Positions 1 to 8,800 of a stretch of 33,035 bases of DNA are shown here, one piece after another. The notes under the pieces are model-generated. The model made no database searches and had not been told where the DNA came from. It saw only the letters and a list, made by a program, of their open reading frames with translations. Both the position numbers and the translations under genes were made by a program. Positions within the stretch are counted from its first letter, which is position 1. Each line of letters starts with the position of its first letter. The DNA is from MAG-121220-bin8 sp964433845 (lineage in GTDB: Bacteria > Bacteroidota > Bacteroidia > Flavobacteriales > Flavobacteriaceae): assembly GCA_964433845.1 (NCBI GenBank), contig CAYSTA010000017.1, positions 1 to 33,035 of the forward strand, given 5' to 3'.

Positions 1-2
1 TC

Positions 3-119
3 AAAAAAAATGGAAAAGAAATTAACAGAATTGTTGAGTTCCCTGTTGAAACTTTAGAAAAAGACATTTTTAAAATTTTGAGTGGACAAGAATATAAAAA
101 TATTTACGCTGATTTTTAA
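3..119 (+). CDS. C-terminal end of an unidentified protein (5' part outside window)
   Basis: An open frame enters from the left edge and stops at TAA 117-119, giving about 38 residues that end in IYADF. The reading is lysine-rich at first, then has an alternating hydrophobic/acidic stretch (RIVEFPVETLEKDIFKIL). It ends 3 bases before the map start codon on the same strand, so it is probably the upstream member of the same operon. I do not recognise the family from this tail. Confidence 0.6.
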   Translation, partial: KKNGKEINRIVEFPVETLEKDIFKILSGQEYKNIYADF

Positions 120-122
120 AAA

Positions 123-926
123 ATGAGTTTAATTAAATCATCCGAAGAAATAGAATTAATCAGAGAAAGTGCACTATTAGTTTCAAAAACTTTAGGAATG
201 TTAGCTAAAGAAATTAAACCTGGAATAAATACACTTCATCTAGATTCTTTAGCAGAATCGTTTATAAGAGACCATAATGCAGAACCAGGATTTTTAGGTT
301 TGTATGATTTTCCTAATACATTATGTATAAGTCCAAACTCTCAAGTAGTCCATGGAATTCCAAACAAAGATGAAATTAAAGATGGTGATATATTATCTAT
401 TGATTGTGGAGTTCTAAAGAATGGATACTATGGAGATCATGCTTATACTTTTGAAGTTGGAGAAGTAAATAAAGAAATTAAAAGATTATTAAAAACTGCA
501 AAAGAATCCCTTTACCTAGGAATAAAAGAATTTAAACAAGATAATAGAGTTGGAGATGTTGGCTATGCAATTCAAAAACATAATGAATCCAACGGTTATG
601 GAGTAGTTAAAGAACTTGTTGGACATGGGCTGGGAAAAAGTATGCATGAAAAACCTGAAATGCCAAATTATGGCAGAAGAGGAACAGGAAAAAAATTTAA
701 AAATGGAATGGTCGTTGCTATTGAACCCATGATTAATATGGGAACTGCAAGAATAAATCAATTAAATGATGGATGGACAATTTTGACAGCAGATAACTTA
801 CCCAGCGTACACTTTGAACATAATGTTGCGATAATCAATGAAAAGCCTAATTTACTTTCAACCTTTGATTATATATATAATTCCTTAGGAATTAAAAGTA
901 TAGAAGAAAATAAATTTAAATCTTAA
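123..926 (+). CDS. map: Type I methionine aminopeptidase
   Basis: A cytosolic metalloprotease that removes the initiator methionine from nascent proteins. The 267-residue length is normal for the family. The five dinuclear-metal ligands are all present: D94 in SIDCG, D105 in YYGDH, H168 in GHGLG, E201 in AIEPM and E232 in HFEHN. The substrate-side histidines H77 (VVHGIP) and H175 are also there. ATG 123 follows the previous stop by 3 bases. The gene is followed after 3 bases by a methyltransferase gene, so the three are probably co-transcribed. The identification is secure from the active-site pattern. Confidence 0.97.
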   Translation: MSLIKSSEEIELIRESALLVSKTLGMLAKEIKPGINTLHLDSLAESFIRDHNAEPGFLGLYDFPNTLCISPNSQVVHGIPNKDEIKDGDILSIDCGVLKNGYYGDHAYTFEVGEVNKEIKRLLKTAKESLYLGIKEFKQDNRVGDVGYAIQKHNESNGYGVVKELVGHGLGKSMHEKPEMPNYGRRGTGKKFKNGMVVAIEPMINMGTARINQLNDGWTILTADNLPSVHFEHNVAIINEKPNLLSTFDYIYNSLGIKSIEENKFKS

Positions 927-929
927 AAA

Positions 930-1700
930 TTGGATTGGCTTATAAAGTTCATAATTAATAAAGTACCTCGTCCTCAATTAATTTTTTGGAGTAATTTATT
1001 TAGACCAATATTAGATTTATACTATAGAGGAAATAAATTCTATGATCCTATTAATAATAAATCTTACAGGAAATTTTTACCGTACGGTTATAAAAATCAA
1101 AGGAAAAATGCTCTTAGCCCAGGAACATTGTCTTTAGAAAGACATAGATTATTATGGCTTTATTTAAAAAATAAAACAGAATTTTTTAATACAAAAATTA
1201 AAGTATTGCATATAGCGCCTGAACAAGCCTTTTATAAAGTTTTTAAATCAATAAAAAATGAAAATTATATAACATTTGATTTAAATTCACCTTTGGCTGA
1301 TATAAAGGGTGATATATGCAAGATGCCTTTTGAAAACAATTTTTTTGATTTTATTCTTTGTAATCATGTTTTGGAACATATAGATGATGACAAAAAAGCG
1401 ATGCAAGAGCTTTATAGAGTTTTAAATAAAAATGGAACAGCAATATTACAAGTTCCAATTGATTTAAATATTAAAAGAACGTTTGAAGATCCTGGAATTA
1501 AAGATAAAAATGAGAGAATTAAAAAATTTGGTCAATACGATCATGTTAGAGTGTATGGTTTAGATTACTTTGATCGACTTAAAAAAGTTGGTTTTCATGT
1601 TGAAAAAAATAATTATGCTAACGAATTTTTAGATAAAGAAATTAAAAAATACAGCATAGTAAAAAATGAAATAATTCCAATCTGTAAAAAATTAGTTTAA
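930..1700 (+). CDS. Class I SAM-dependent methyltransferase, substrate unknown
   Basis: A 256-residue protein with a Rossmann methyltransferase core: motif I region HIAPEQA (residues 94-100), acidic motif II around D117, and CNHVLEHI (134-141), typical of the Methyltransf_11 group. It starts at TTG 930, 3 bases after the map stop; no in-frame ATG is available until well inside the domain, so the non-ATG start is likely real. The N-terminal segment (about 35-75) matches the place where relatives, as I recall them, carry a two-CPxC zinc ribbon. Here those sites read YDPI and LSPG, with no cysteine. The 3' end overlaps the convergent apbE gene by 9 bases. The methyl acceptor is not known. Confidence 0.8.
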   Translation: MDWLIKFIINKVPRPQLIFWSNLFRPILDLYYRGNKFYDPINNKSYRKFLPYGYKNQRKNALSPGTLSLERHRLLWLYLKNKTEFFNTKIKVLHIAPEQAFYKVFKSIKNENYITFDLNSPLADIKGDICKMPFENNFFDFILCNHVLEHIDDDKKAMQELYRVLNKNGTAILQVPIDLNIKRTFEDPGIKDKNERIKKFGQYDHVRVYGLDYFDRLKKVGFHVEKNNYANEFLDKEIKKYSIVKNEIIPICKKLV

Positions 1701-2705
1701 AACAAGTCTATCAAATCCATCAGTAGAAAAAATCTCAACTTCACTTTTTTGTTTATTATAAATAATCATTACTTCAATATTATTTAATTCTGAAATCATT
1801 TTAATTGATTTCTCTATTGGCATTGCCATAAATGAAGTAGCATATGCATCAGCAGTAATACAATCATCTGCAATGACTGAAACTCCTAAAACATTAGTGC
1901 TAAATGCATTTCCATTTTTTGGATTAATGGTATGCACTATTTTTTTTCCAGTTTGATTATCAATTATATATTTTCTATAATTACCTGAACTAGCAAGGGC
2001 CGAATTTTTTAATACTATCTTTTTAATATAATTATTAGATGAGGGATTTAAGGGGTCAGTAATTCCTACTCTCCAAAAATTATTAGTTTCCAAGTTTTTG
2101 CCACTAGCTACCATTTCTCCTCCAATTTCAACTAAATGATTATGAATATTTCTATTCTTTAACATATTTGAAATTACATCAACACAGTATCCTTTTGCAA
2201 TTGCATTAAAATCTAAATAAATTCCTTTTTTTTCTTTAACAATAAAATTGTTTTTCAAAGACACTTTAGCAAACCCTGTTAAATTCATTATACTATCTAC
2301 ATTAACAGGGATTATACTATCATTTTTAGGACCTAATCCGTATGCTTTTACTAAAAGGCCAATAGTTGGATCAAAAAATCCATCTGTAGATTTCCAAATA
2401 AGTTTAGACTTATTAAAAACTTTTTTAAAATGAGCATCTATTTTAATTGAATCTATATCATCATTTATTTTTGAAATATCTGAAGAAGAAACATATGTTG
2501 ATAAAGATTTATTTATTTCTATAAAAATAGAATCTGTTAAAACATCTATATTTTTTAAGGGTTGGTCAGATGCATATAGTATTTTAAAAGAAGTTCCTAA
2601 AGCCTGTCCAGAATAAGAATGAATGCTAGTTTCATTAGAACAACTAATAATTATGCAGACTATAAATAAAAATGATTTTTTAAACACCCTTAAAATTAAC
2701 AACAT
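1692..2705 (-). CDS. apbE: FAD:protein FMN transferase (ApbE), lipoprotein
   Basis: This enzyme transfers FMN from FAD onto threonine in a D/S-G-x-T motif of target proteins, classically NqrB and NqrC, outside the cytoplasmic membrane. The 337-residue product starts with a hydrophobic signal ending in the lipobox-like IISC, so it is probably a lipid-anchored periplasmic protein. Family motifs are visible: DFNAIAKGY, EIGGEMVASG, HTINPKNG and TADAYATSFMAM. It lies 60 bases downstream of nqrF on the same strand. Both nqrB and nqrC in this window carry an SGxT acceptor, so the context fits its job. Its end overlaps the opposite-strand methyltransferase gene by 9 bases. Confidence 0.95.
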   Translation of the reverse strand: MLLILRVFKKSFLFIVCIIISCSNETSIHSYSGQALGTSFKILYASDQPLKNIDVLTDSIFIEINKSLSTYVSSSDISKINDDIDSIKIDAHFKKVFNKSKLIWKSTDGFFDPTIGLLVKAYGLGPKNDSIIPVNVDSIMNLTGFAKVSLKNNFIVKEKKGIYLDFNAIAKGYCVDVISNMLKNRNIHNHLVEIGGEMVASGKNLETNNFWRVGITDPLNPSSNNYIKKIVLKNSALASSGNYRKYIIDNQTGKKIVHTINPKNGNAFSTNVLGVSVIADDCITADAYATSFMAMPIEKSIKMISELNNIEVMIIYNKQKSEVEIFSTDGFDRLVLN

Positions 2706-2716
2706 AATTTGAATTC

Positions 2717-2748
2717 ATTGTAAGCTACAAGTAGATTAACTTACCAAT
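2717..2748 (-). other. Imperfect nested hairpin between nqrF and apbE
   Basis: On the plus strand ATTGTAAG (2717-2724) pairs with CTTACCAAT (2740-2748) apart from one bulged base, and inside it CTAC-AA-GTAG (2725-2734) forms a second perfect 4-bp stem. It sits in the 60-base space between the nqrF stop and the apbE start. It could be an intercistronic processing or attenuation structure. No T-tract follows in the transcribed direction, so it does not look like an intrinsic terminator. AT-rich sequence makes such stems by chance, hence the low confidence. Confidence 0.25.
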
Positions 2749-2765
2749 AGGTAATTAGAGAAATA

Positions 2766-4067
2766 TTATCCTCCAAAATCATCAAATCTTACATTCTCTG
2801 GTGGAACACCAAAATCATCTGCCATTTTTTCAATAGCTTGATTCATAAGTGGGGGGCCACAAAAATATACTTCAACATCTTCAGGAGCTTCGTGATGTAT
2901 TAAATAATTATCAATAAGGGCTTGATGAACAAAACCAACAAAGCCATCGCCTTCACCATCTAAACCATCCTTAATTTTCCAGTTATCTTCTTTATTAGGT
3001 TCAGAAAGAGCCATATAAAATTTAAAGTTTGGAAAATCTTTTTCTAGAGCTTTAAAATGTTCAACATAAAACAATTCTCTTTTAGATCTGCCGCCATACC
3101 AAAAATTTACTTTCCTTCCACTCTTCAACGTTCTAAATAAATGGTACAAATGGGATCTCATTGGAGCCATTCCTGCACCTCCACCAACATACAACATTTC
3201 TGCTTCAGAATGATTTATAAAAAATTCTCCATAAGGACCTGAAATAGTAACCTTATCTCCAGGTTTTTTAGAAAAAATATAGGAAGATGCTATCCCTGGA
3301 TTCACATCCATCCATCCATTTGCACTTCTATCCCATGGTGGAGTAGCTATTCGTACATTTAACATTATTTCTTTTCCTTCAGCTGGATAAGATGCCATGG
3401 AATAGGCTCTTTCAACTGATTCAGAGTTTTTCATTTTTAAATCCCAAAGATTAAACCTATCCCATTCTAGTTTAAATTTTTGAGGGTCATCTGGATGTTC
3501 GTCAGGATGTGCACTAATATCCATTTCTTTATAATCCACTTCACATTCGGGTATTTCAATTTGAATATAACCTCCTGCTTTATATCCCATATCATCTGGA
3601 ATTTCTATTACAAATTCTTTAATAAAAGAAGCTACATTCCAGTTTCTAACAACAGTAGCTTCCCATTTTTTAATTCCAAAAACTTCTTCAGGAATTTCGA
3701 TAACCATGTTCTGTTTAACCTTTACCTGACACCCCAGTCTCCATCCTTCTGATATTTCTTTCCTACTGAAATATGGTGATTCTGTAGATAGAATTTCTCC
3801 TCCCCCCTCTTTCACAACACATTTACACTGAACACAAGTTCCTCCTCCCCCACAAGCCGATGGTAAAAAAATTTTATTATTTCCAAGTGTTGATAGCAAA
3901 GTCCCGCCAGAAGAAACTTTCACTTCATTTTCTCCATTAACTAAAACAGTAACTGGTCCGGATGGCAATAATTTCGCTTTAACACCTAAAAGCATCCCAA
4001 CTAAAAGAAAAATAATAATTAAAAAAATAATTATACTTAAAAAAATGTATGTAGAAATAGATGTCAT
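2766..4067 (-). CDS. nqrF: Na+-translocating NADH:quinone reductase subunit F
   Basis: The electron-entry subunit of Na+-NQR: it oxidises NADH through FAD and a [2Fe-2S] centre. The 433 residues contain one N-terminal membrane helix (about 5-28), a ferredoxin-like domain with cluster cysteines C72, C78, C81 and C113 (ACGGGGTCVQC...GCQV), an FAD-binding RAYSMASYP motif (220-228), a nucleotide-binding GGGAGMAP (295-302) and CGPP near the C-terminus (403-406) ending in FDDFGG. All redox motifs look intact. It is the last nqr gene; ATG 4067 lies 4 bases after the nqrE stop. The quinone-reducing complex pumps Na+ outward, in keeping with a marine habitat. Confidence 0.98.
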   Translation of the reverse strand: MTSISTYIFLSIIIFLIIIFLLVGMLLGVKAKLLPSGPVTVLVNGENEVKVSSGGTLLSTLGNNKIFLPSACGGGGTCVQCKCVVKEGGGEILSTESPYFSRKEISEGWRLGCQVKVKQNMVIEIPEEVFGIKKWEATVVRNWNVASFIKEFVIEIPDDMGYKAGGYIQIEIPECEVDYKEMDISAHPDEHPDDPQKFKLEWDRFNLWDLKMKNSESVERAYSMASYPAEGKEIMLNVRIATPPWDRSANGWMDVNPGIASSYIFSKKPGDKVTISGPYGEFFINHSEAEMLYVGGGAGMAPMRSHLYHLFRTLKSGRKVNFWYGGRSKRELFYVEHFKALEKDFPNFKFYMALSEPNKEDNWKIKDGLDGEGDGFVGFVHQALIDNYLIHHEAPEDVEVYFCGPPLMNQAIEKMADDFGVPPENVRFDDFGG

Positions 4068-4071
4068 AAAA

Positions 4072-4692
4072 TTATAATTTTATCCCCATAAAACTCATAA
4101 AACCAAAGGCCATTAATCCAGTAATAATAAAAGTTATTCCTAATCCCTTAAGAGGAGCTGGAACATTAGAGTATGCTATTTTTTCCCTGATTGCTGCAAT
4201 TGCAACAATCGCTAAAAACCAACCTATTCCAGATCCAAAACCATAAACAGCAGCTTCAGAAACTCCTGAAAAATCTTTGATTTGCATAAAAAGAGAACCA
4301 CCTAAAATTGCACAGTTAACTGCTATAAGAGGCAAAAAGATTCCAAGTGAGCCATATAATGCAGGTGAAAATTTTTCAATAATCATTTCAACTAATTGAA
4401 CCATTGATGCTATAACTGCAATAAACATAATTAAACTCAAAAAACTTAAGTTTAATTCTTCATACTCAGGTCCCAACCAAATTAATGCGCCATCAGCTAA
4501 TAAATATGTATCAATTAAATAGTTCAATGGAACAGTAATAGTTAAAACAAAAATTACTGCAAGTCCCATTCCAACTCCATTTTTTAAAGTTTTTGATATA
4601 GCTAAATAAGAACACATTCCAAGAAAATATGCAAACACCATATTTTCAATAAAAATGCTTTTGACAAAAAGATTAGCGTATTGTTCCCACAT
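4072..4692 (-). CDS. nqrE: Na+-NQR subunit E
   Basis: A polytopic inner-membrane subunit, 206 residues with about six hydrophobic segments. C27 in GMCSYL and C127 in AVNCAIL correspond to the cysteines that, with the matching pair in NqrD, hold the intramembrane iron centre of Na+-NQR. The start ATG 4692 follows the nqrD stop by 9 bases, and the stop is 4 bases from nqrF, consistent with one polycistronic message. Length is close to the usual ~200. Confidence 0.97.
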   Translation of the reverse strand: MWEQYANLFVKSIFIENMVFAYFLGMCSYLAISKTLKNGVGMGLAVIFVLTITVPLNYLIDTYLLADGALIWLGPEYEELNLSFLSLIMFIAVIASMVQLVEMIIEKFSPALYGSLGIFLPLIAVNCAILGGSLFMQIKDFSGVSEAAVYGFGSGIGWFLAIVAIAAIREKIAYSNVPAPLKGLGITFIITGLMAFGFMSFMGIKL

Positions 4693-4701
4693 ATTTTTTT
4701 A

Positions 4702-5388
4702 TTATCTCTGTTCTATTAAATCTGTATTTCTTGATCTTTGAATCCATATAATTATTCCAACGGTTATCAATGCCATTGGAGATAATAACATAAGTCCATT
4801 ATTTTCATAACCCATTTCATATATAAAATCTGGAATTACTTGATAACCCATTAAATTTCCTGAGCCTAAAAGCTCTCTAAAAAATGCTACTGCAATTAAA
4901 ATTGCTCCATAACCAAATGCATTTCCAACTCCATCCAAAAATGATTTCCAAACACCATTTCCTAAAGCAAAAGCTTCTAATCTACCCATTACAATACAAT
5001 TGGTAACAATTAATCCAATAAAAATTGATAGTTCTTTACTAACATCATAAGCATAGGCCATTAAAAACTGATCTACAAGAGCTACAAGTGATGAGATAAC
5101 AACTAAAAAGACAATAATCCGGATTCTATTTGGAATGAAATCTCTTAAAATTGAAATAATAACATTACTACATGCCATAACAAAAATCACAGAAAAAGTC
5201 ATAACAATAGCTGGCCAAAGTTGAACTGTTATTGCCAACGCAGAACAAATACCAAGTACTTGAACTGTGATAGGATTATTATCATCTAATGGATCTTTTA
5301 ATAACTGCCTATTTTTTTTTGAAAAAAGAGGTTCTTTTCCTTTAGAAACAAAAAGAAATAAAGGGTTTTTATTTTTCAATTTTTTCAT
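4702..5388 (-). CDS. nqrD: Na+-NQR subunit D
   Basis: A membrane subunit of 228 residues. A charged cytoplasmic N-terminus (about 1-36, KDPLDDNNP) precedes six hydrophobic helices. C48 (GICSALA) and C131 (IVTNCIVMGR) are the expected ligands of the iron centre shared with NqrE. GRLEAFALGNG and the FFRELLGSG loop are family signatures. ATG 5388 comes one base after the nqrC stop, suggesting translational coupling. The N-terminal extension of about 20 residues relative to proteobacterial NqrD is, as far as I recall, usual for Bacteroidota. Confidence 0.97.
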   Translation of the reverse strand: MKKLKNKNPLFLFVSKGKEPLFSKKNRQLLKDPLDDNNPITVQVLGICSALAITVQLWPAIVMTFSVIFVMACSNVIISILRDFIPNRIRIIVFLVVISSLVALVDQFLMAYAYDVSKELSIFIGLIVTNCIVMGRLEAFALGNGVWKSFLDGVGNAFGYGAILIAVAFFRELLGSGNLMGYQVIPDFIYEMGYENNGLMLLSPMALITVGIIIWIQRSRNTDLIEQR

Positions 5389-5389
5389 T

Positions 5390-6121
5390 TTAATTCATCA
5401 TTGAATTTAAGTTTAACTTTTCGAAATAAGGCAAATAATTATTTAGTCTTTCTTTAATCATATTTGTTACACCATCACCAGTTATAGTAGAACCTGAAAT
5501 TGCATCAACTTCATGATCGTCTTTATCCTGATTATTAGGATCATTATTACCTTTTAAAACTGTAATTCCTTTTAGTTCACCCATATCATCAAAAACCTTC
5601 TCATCTATAAAACTTTCCTTAAACCAATCCTTAGTTATCTCAGCACCTAATCCCGCAGTCTCACCTTGGTGATCAAATGAAACACCTTTTATTGTATTTA
5701 AGTCATTTTTTAATGAAATATATCCCCAAATAGCATTCCAAAGACCATTACCACGTAATTCCATTATGTAATATTTTTTAGAATCTATTTCAGCTATATA
5801 TAAAGGGAAATGTTGATCTTCATAATCTTTTTTTAATTCCTTTGCAAGTACTATATCAGAAAATGGATTTATTTTTTCATTTATAGACCCATCTTTTCTT
5901 AATGCTAATTCATTAGTAATATATTTTTTGTATAATTCTTCTGATTCATCTCTACTAACATTTATTCCAACAGATGATAAAATATTTTGCATTTTTTCTT
6001 TTCTTATATTTTCATTTTGTAAACCTTTTAAAGATTGAGAAGTATAAGCTAAAACTGTTGCAACTACTAAAACCATAAGGGTTGCAAATAAAAAAGTATA
6101 CAAATTTGAATCTCTATCCAT
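5390..6121 (-). CDS. nqrC: Na+-NQR subunit C (covalent flavoprotein)
   Basis: The periplasmically exposed subunit carrying a covalently bound FMN. One membrane anchor (about residues 9-30) is followed by the FMN-binding domain, with GETAGLGAEI in the middle and the acceptor motif SGST near residues 209-212, where the threonine is the expected flavinylation site for ApbE. I place the start at ATG 6121 (MDRDSN..., 243 residues), one base after the nqrB stop. An in-frame TTG at 6130 would add three residues and overlap nqrB, but the MDR... start matches the family. The two nearby acidic stretches (NNDPNNQDKDDHE) form a polar loop before the acceptor site. Confidence 0.96.
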   Translation of the reverse strand: MDRDSNLYTFLFATLMVLVVATVLAYTSQSLKGLQNENIRKEKMQNILSSVGINVSRDESEELYKKYITNELALRKDGSINEKINPFSDIVLAKELKKDYEDQHFPLYIAEIDSKKYYIMELRGNGLWNAIWGYISLKNDLNTIKGVSFDHQGETAGLGAEITKDWFKESFIDEKVFDDMGELKGITVLKGNNDPNNQDKDDHEVDAISGSTITGDGVTNMIKERLNNYLPYFEKLNLNSMMN

Positions 6122-6122
6122 A

Positions 6123-7280
6123 TTAAGCAATATTTACAGCTGTTTTAATCCCTCTTTTTTTTCTTCTTTTAATATTAGCCTCAACAACATAATGATCAAT
6201 TGTTGGAGCAAAAACATTCATAAGTAGAATAGCAAGCATAACCCCTTCAGGATATGCAGGGTTAAAAACTCTAATTAGAATACAAAAAATTCCAATCAAT
6301 AAACCATATATCCACTTGCCTTTTACTGTTTGAGCTGCTGAAACAGGGTCAGTAGCCATAAAAACAACTCCAAAAGCAAACCCACCAACCAGCATATGAT
6401 TTATCCAACTAAAACTCATCAATTCATTTGCACCCCAAAGATTAAACAATAACCCCGTTATGGCTGCTCCAATTACTCCACCAACCATTATCCTCCAACT
6501 TCCCACTCCAGTATATATTAAAATAAATGCACCAATTAAAACCATCAAGGTTGATGTCTCCGCAATAGATCCTGGAATTGAACCCATAAACATTTGTAAA
6601 GGCTCATAGTTTAATGAACTTTCTCCAGATGCCAAAACACCCAAAATAGTCTCTCCTGAAATTCCATCGATATTAGAAGCCTCTGAAACCCAAACTTGAT
6701 TACCAGACATATATGTTGGATAAGCAAAAAATGCAAATGCTCTAGCTGTTAATGCAGGATTCAAAATATTCATTCCTGTTCCACCAAATGCTTCTTTACC
6801 AATTATCACAGCAAACGCAACTGATAACCCAACCATCCATAAAGGAATATCTACTGGCATAATCATAGGAATTAATAGTCCTGTTACTAAATATCCTTCA
6901 TTTACTTCATGTCCCCTAAAAACTGCAAAAGCAAACTCTATTGCAAGTCCAACAATATAAGACACTGCAATCATCGGGATAATTTTAGCAGATCCATGAA
7001 TAAATAAATCTATAGTATTGTATTCTACATCCAACTGAGAATAATACTGAAAACCAGTATTATAAATTCCATAGAACAAAGCTGGCAACAAGGCTATAAT
7101 AACTGTGATCATAGTCCTTTTTAAGTCTACAGCATCTCTAATATGGGCGCCATGTTTAGTAGTATGGTTTGGCACATATAGAAAAGTATCCAATGCATTA
7201 AAAGCAGGTGCAAATCTTTCCCATTTTTCTCCCTTATTAAAGGGTTTTTTAAGTTTATCTATAGTTTCTCTAATATTCAT
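6123..7280 (-). CDS. nqrB: Na+-NQR subunit B (covalent flavoprotein)
   Basis: A large membrane subunit, 385 residues with about nine or ten hydrophobic helices. It carries a covalently bound FMN and forms part of the ion channel. The flavinylation motif SGET is at residues 208-211, so T211 is the expected FMN-bearing residue. Other signatures are TKHGAHIRD (41-49), GGTGMNILNPAL (166-177), and GFAFGVVFMATDPVSA. ATG 7280 follows the nqrA stop by 8 bases. The gene stops one base before the nqrC ATG. Confidence 0.98.
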   Translation of the reverse strand: MNIRETIDKLKKPFNKGEKWERFAPAFNALDTFLYVPNHTTKHGAHIRDAVDLKRTMITVIIALLPALFYGIYNTGFQYYSQLDVEYNTIDLFIHGSAKIIPMIAVSYIVGLAIEFAFAVFRGHEVNEGYLVTGLLIPMIMPVDIPLWMVGLSVAFAVIIGKEAFGGTGMNILNPALTARAFAFFAYPTYMSGNQVWVSEASNIDGISGETILGVLASGESSLNYEPLQMFMGSIPGSIAETSTLMVLIGAFILIYTGVGSWRIMVGGVIGAAITGLLFNLWGANELMSFSWINHMLVGGFAFGVVFMATDPVSAAQTVKGKWIYGLLIGIFCILIRVFNPAYPEGVMLAILLMNVFAPTIDHYVVEANIKRRKKRGIKTAVNIA

Positions 7281-7288
7281 ATAAATAA

Positions 7289-8644
7289 TTAACCAACTTC
7301 TTTAATCATTAAATCAAGTCCTTTTCTTATTATATACTGAGCCTCTATTTTTGAAGAGGAAGAATAATCAATAAGTGAAAAATCCTCTGGAGCAACTTCA
7401 TAAATTCCTAAATTTTCCATTTTATCAATATTTTCAGCCATGCATTCCTTAAGCAATTGCATAGGATAAATATCCATAGGGAAAACTCTTTCCATTTCAC
7501 CGGTTACAACAAATGCTCTTTCTTCACCATTCAAATTTGTATCTAAATCATATTTTTTATTTGGAAATAACCAAGAAAAAGAGGTCTTATAAATACTTGG
7601 CACCTCATTATTAATAAAAGGTATCCAACCAAACATTCTGTAATGATTCCCTTCCCTTATGACAGAGACTGTATTATTATAAAAACCTAAATAATTGTCA
7701 AGATCAACTTTAGTTCCGGTCAGAACATCTCCATTAATAATTCTTAATGAATCGTTTGAATCAATACCAGCATCATTAATAATCTCATATAATTTAGATC
7801 CAGCAATTGTTTTATAGTATTGAGGATTTTTAACCGGCGCACCTGAAACCGCTATGGTTCTAATAGGTTTATAAATTCCTGTTAAAAAGAATCTGCCTAA
7901 AATTGCCACATCTTCAGGGCCTAATGTCCAAACTCTTTCTCCAGAATTAATAGGATTAATATGATGAATTTGAACTCCTACATTACCTGAAGGGTGAGGT
8001 CCACTTACAGTATGTGCTTTTATACCTTTAATATCATTAATAAATGTTGAAATATCTTTTTTAATGCAAATATTTATTTCACCATCAGTTAATTTAGATA
8101 AAACTTGTAAACCCGTTTTAAACTCTTCTTTCTGATCATCTAAAATAATATGAAAATCAGCAGAAATTGGAGCGCTATTAAATGAGGAAATGAAAATGGA
8201 TTTTGGTTTATCAGATGGATTTGCAATTATATCATATGGTCTTTGTTTAATAAATGGCCAACATCCAGAATTTAAAATAATATTTTTAATTTCATCATCA
8301 TTTAATTTTTCAAATTCAATAATACTAGGTTCTATTTTTTTTTGATTATTATCTACATCAATAATAATTTCTATAATTTTTCTTTTTGCTCCTCTAACAA
8401 TTTCTTTAATTATTCCATCAACAGGTGAGCAAAATTTTATTCTTTCATCTTTTTTTGAATAGAAAATAATATCTCCAACATTTACTTTTTCACCTACTTT
8501 TACAATCATTTTTGGAATAATAAGATGAAAATTTGAAAGATTTAAAGACACTGATTTAGGATAAGGAGCCTTTTTTATAACGTTCTTGGCAGCACCTTTC
8601 AAATTAATGGTTAAACCATTTTTAATTCTGATGTCGTTTGACAT
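7289..8644 (-). CDS. nqrA: Na+-NQR subunit A
   Basis: A membrane-associated cytoplasmic subunit without helices, 451 residues, implicated in quinone binding. Recognisable parts are the biotinyl-lipoyl-like N-terminus (KVGEKVNVGDIIF...CSPVDGII), GPHPSGNVGVQIHHI in the middle and the C-terminal MYPMQLLKE-like segment (DIYPMQLLKECMAE). It is the first gene of the minus-strand run nqrABCDEF-apbE, and a good -7 promoter element lies 27-34 bases upstream of its ATG. All six nqr subunits are present and intact. Confidence 0.97.
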   Translation of the reverse strand: MSNDIRIKNGLTINLKGAAKNVIKKAPYPKSVSLNLSNFHLIIPKMIVKVGEKVNVGDIIFYSKKDERIKFCSPVDGIIKEIVRGAKRKIIEIIIDVDNNQKKIEPSIIEFEKLNDDEIKNIILNSGCWPFIKQRPYDIIANPSDKPKSIFISSFNSAPISADFHIILDDQKEEFKTGLQVLSKLTDGEINICIKKDISTFINDIKGIKAHTVSGPHPSGNVGVQIHHINPINSGERVWTLGPEDVAILGRFFLTGIYKPIRTIAVSGAPVKNPQYYKTIAGSKLYEIINDAGIDSNDSLRIINGDVLTGTKVDLDNYLGFYNNTVSVIREGNHYRMFGWIPFINNEVPSIYKTSFSWLFPNKKYDLDTNLNGEERAFVVTGEMERVFPMDIYPMQLLKECMAENIDKMENLGIYEVAPEDFSLIDYSSSSKIEAQYIIRKGLDLMIKEVG

Positions 8645-8670
8645 ATTTATTTGTAGTGTCTAATCGGTCG

Positions 8671-8678
8671 CAAATTTA
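8671..8678 (-). promoter_or_regulatory. Bacteroidota-type -7 element for the nqr operon
   Basis: Reading the minus strand, TAAATTTG is an exact match to the Bacteroidota housekeeping -7 consensus TAnnTTTG. It would start transcription about 20 bases before nqrA ATG 8644. No clear TTTG -33 box is seen at the expected distance, so support rests on the -7 match and its position in the 156-base divergent gap (8645-8800). Confidence 0.5.
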
Positions 8679-8763
8679 TTAATTTAAAGCCTTAAGTAAA
8701 AGTCGATTTAACATTAATTTGTAAATAAAGTTTTTATTTATATTCATTCTAAATAGCAAAAAA

Positions 8764-8792
8764 TTGTTGATTTTTTATTTGTGATATCTTTA
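8764..8792 (+). promoter_or_regulatory. Promoter for the T9SS plug gene
   Basis: TATCTTTA at 8785-8792 resembles the -7 consensus TAnnTTTG with one mismatch, and TTGTTGA at 8764-8770 could serve as the upstream (-33) element. The predicted transcript would begin about 4 bases before ATG 8801, giving a nearly leaderless mRNA. Confidence 0.4.
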
Positions 8793-8800
8793 CACTTGAA

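Noticed and set aside
516..761. Open frame of 81 codons on the minus strand inside map
   Set aside because: It lies wholly antisense to a well-conserved map gene and shows no recognisable domain.
4069..4082. AT-only palindrome AAATTATAATTT between nqrE and nqrF
   Set aside because: Pure A/T palindromes are expected by chance in this composition, and the 4-base intergenic space makes a regulatory role unlikely.
6121..6130. Upstream TTG start for nqrC
   Set aside because: It adds only MLN before the conserved MDRDSN start and overlaps nqrB; the ATG at 6121 is preferred.
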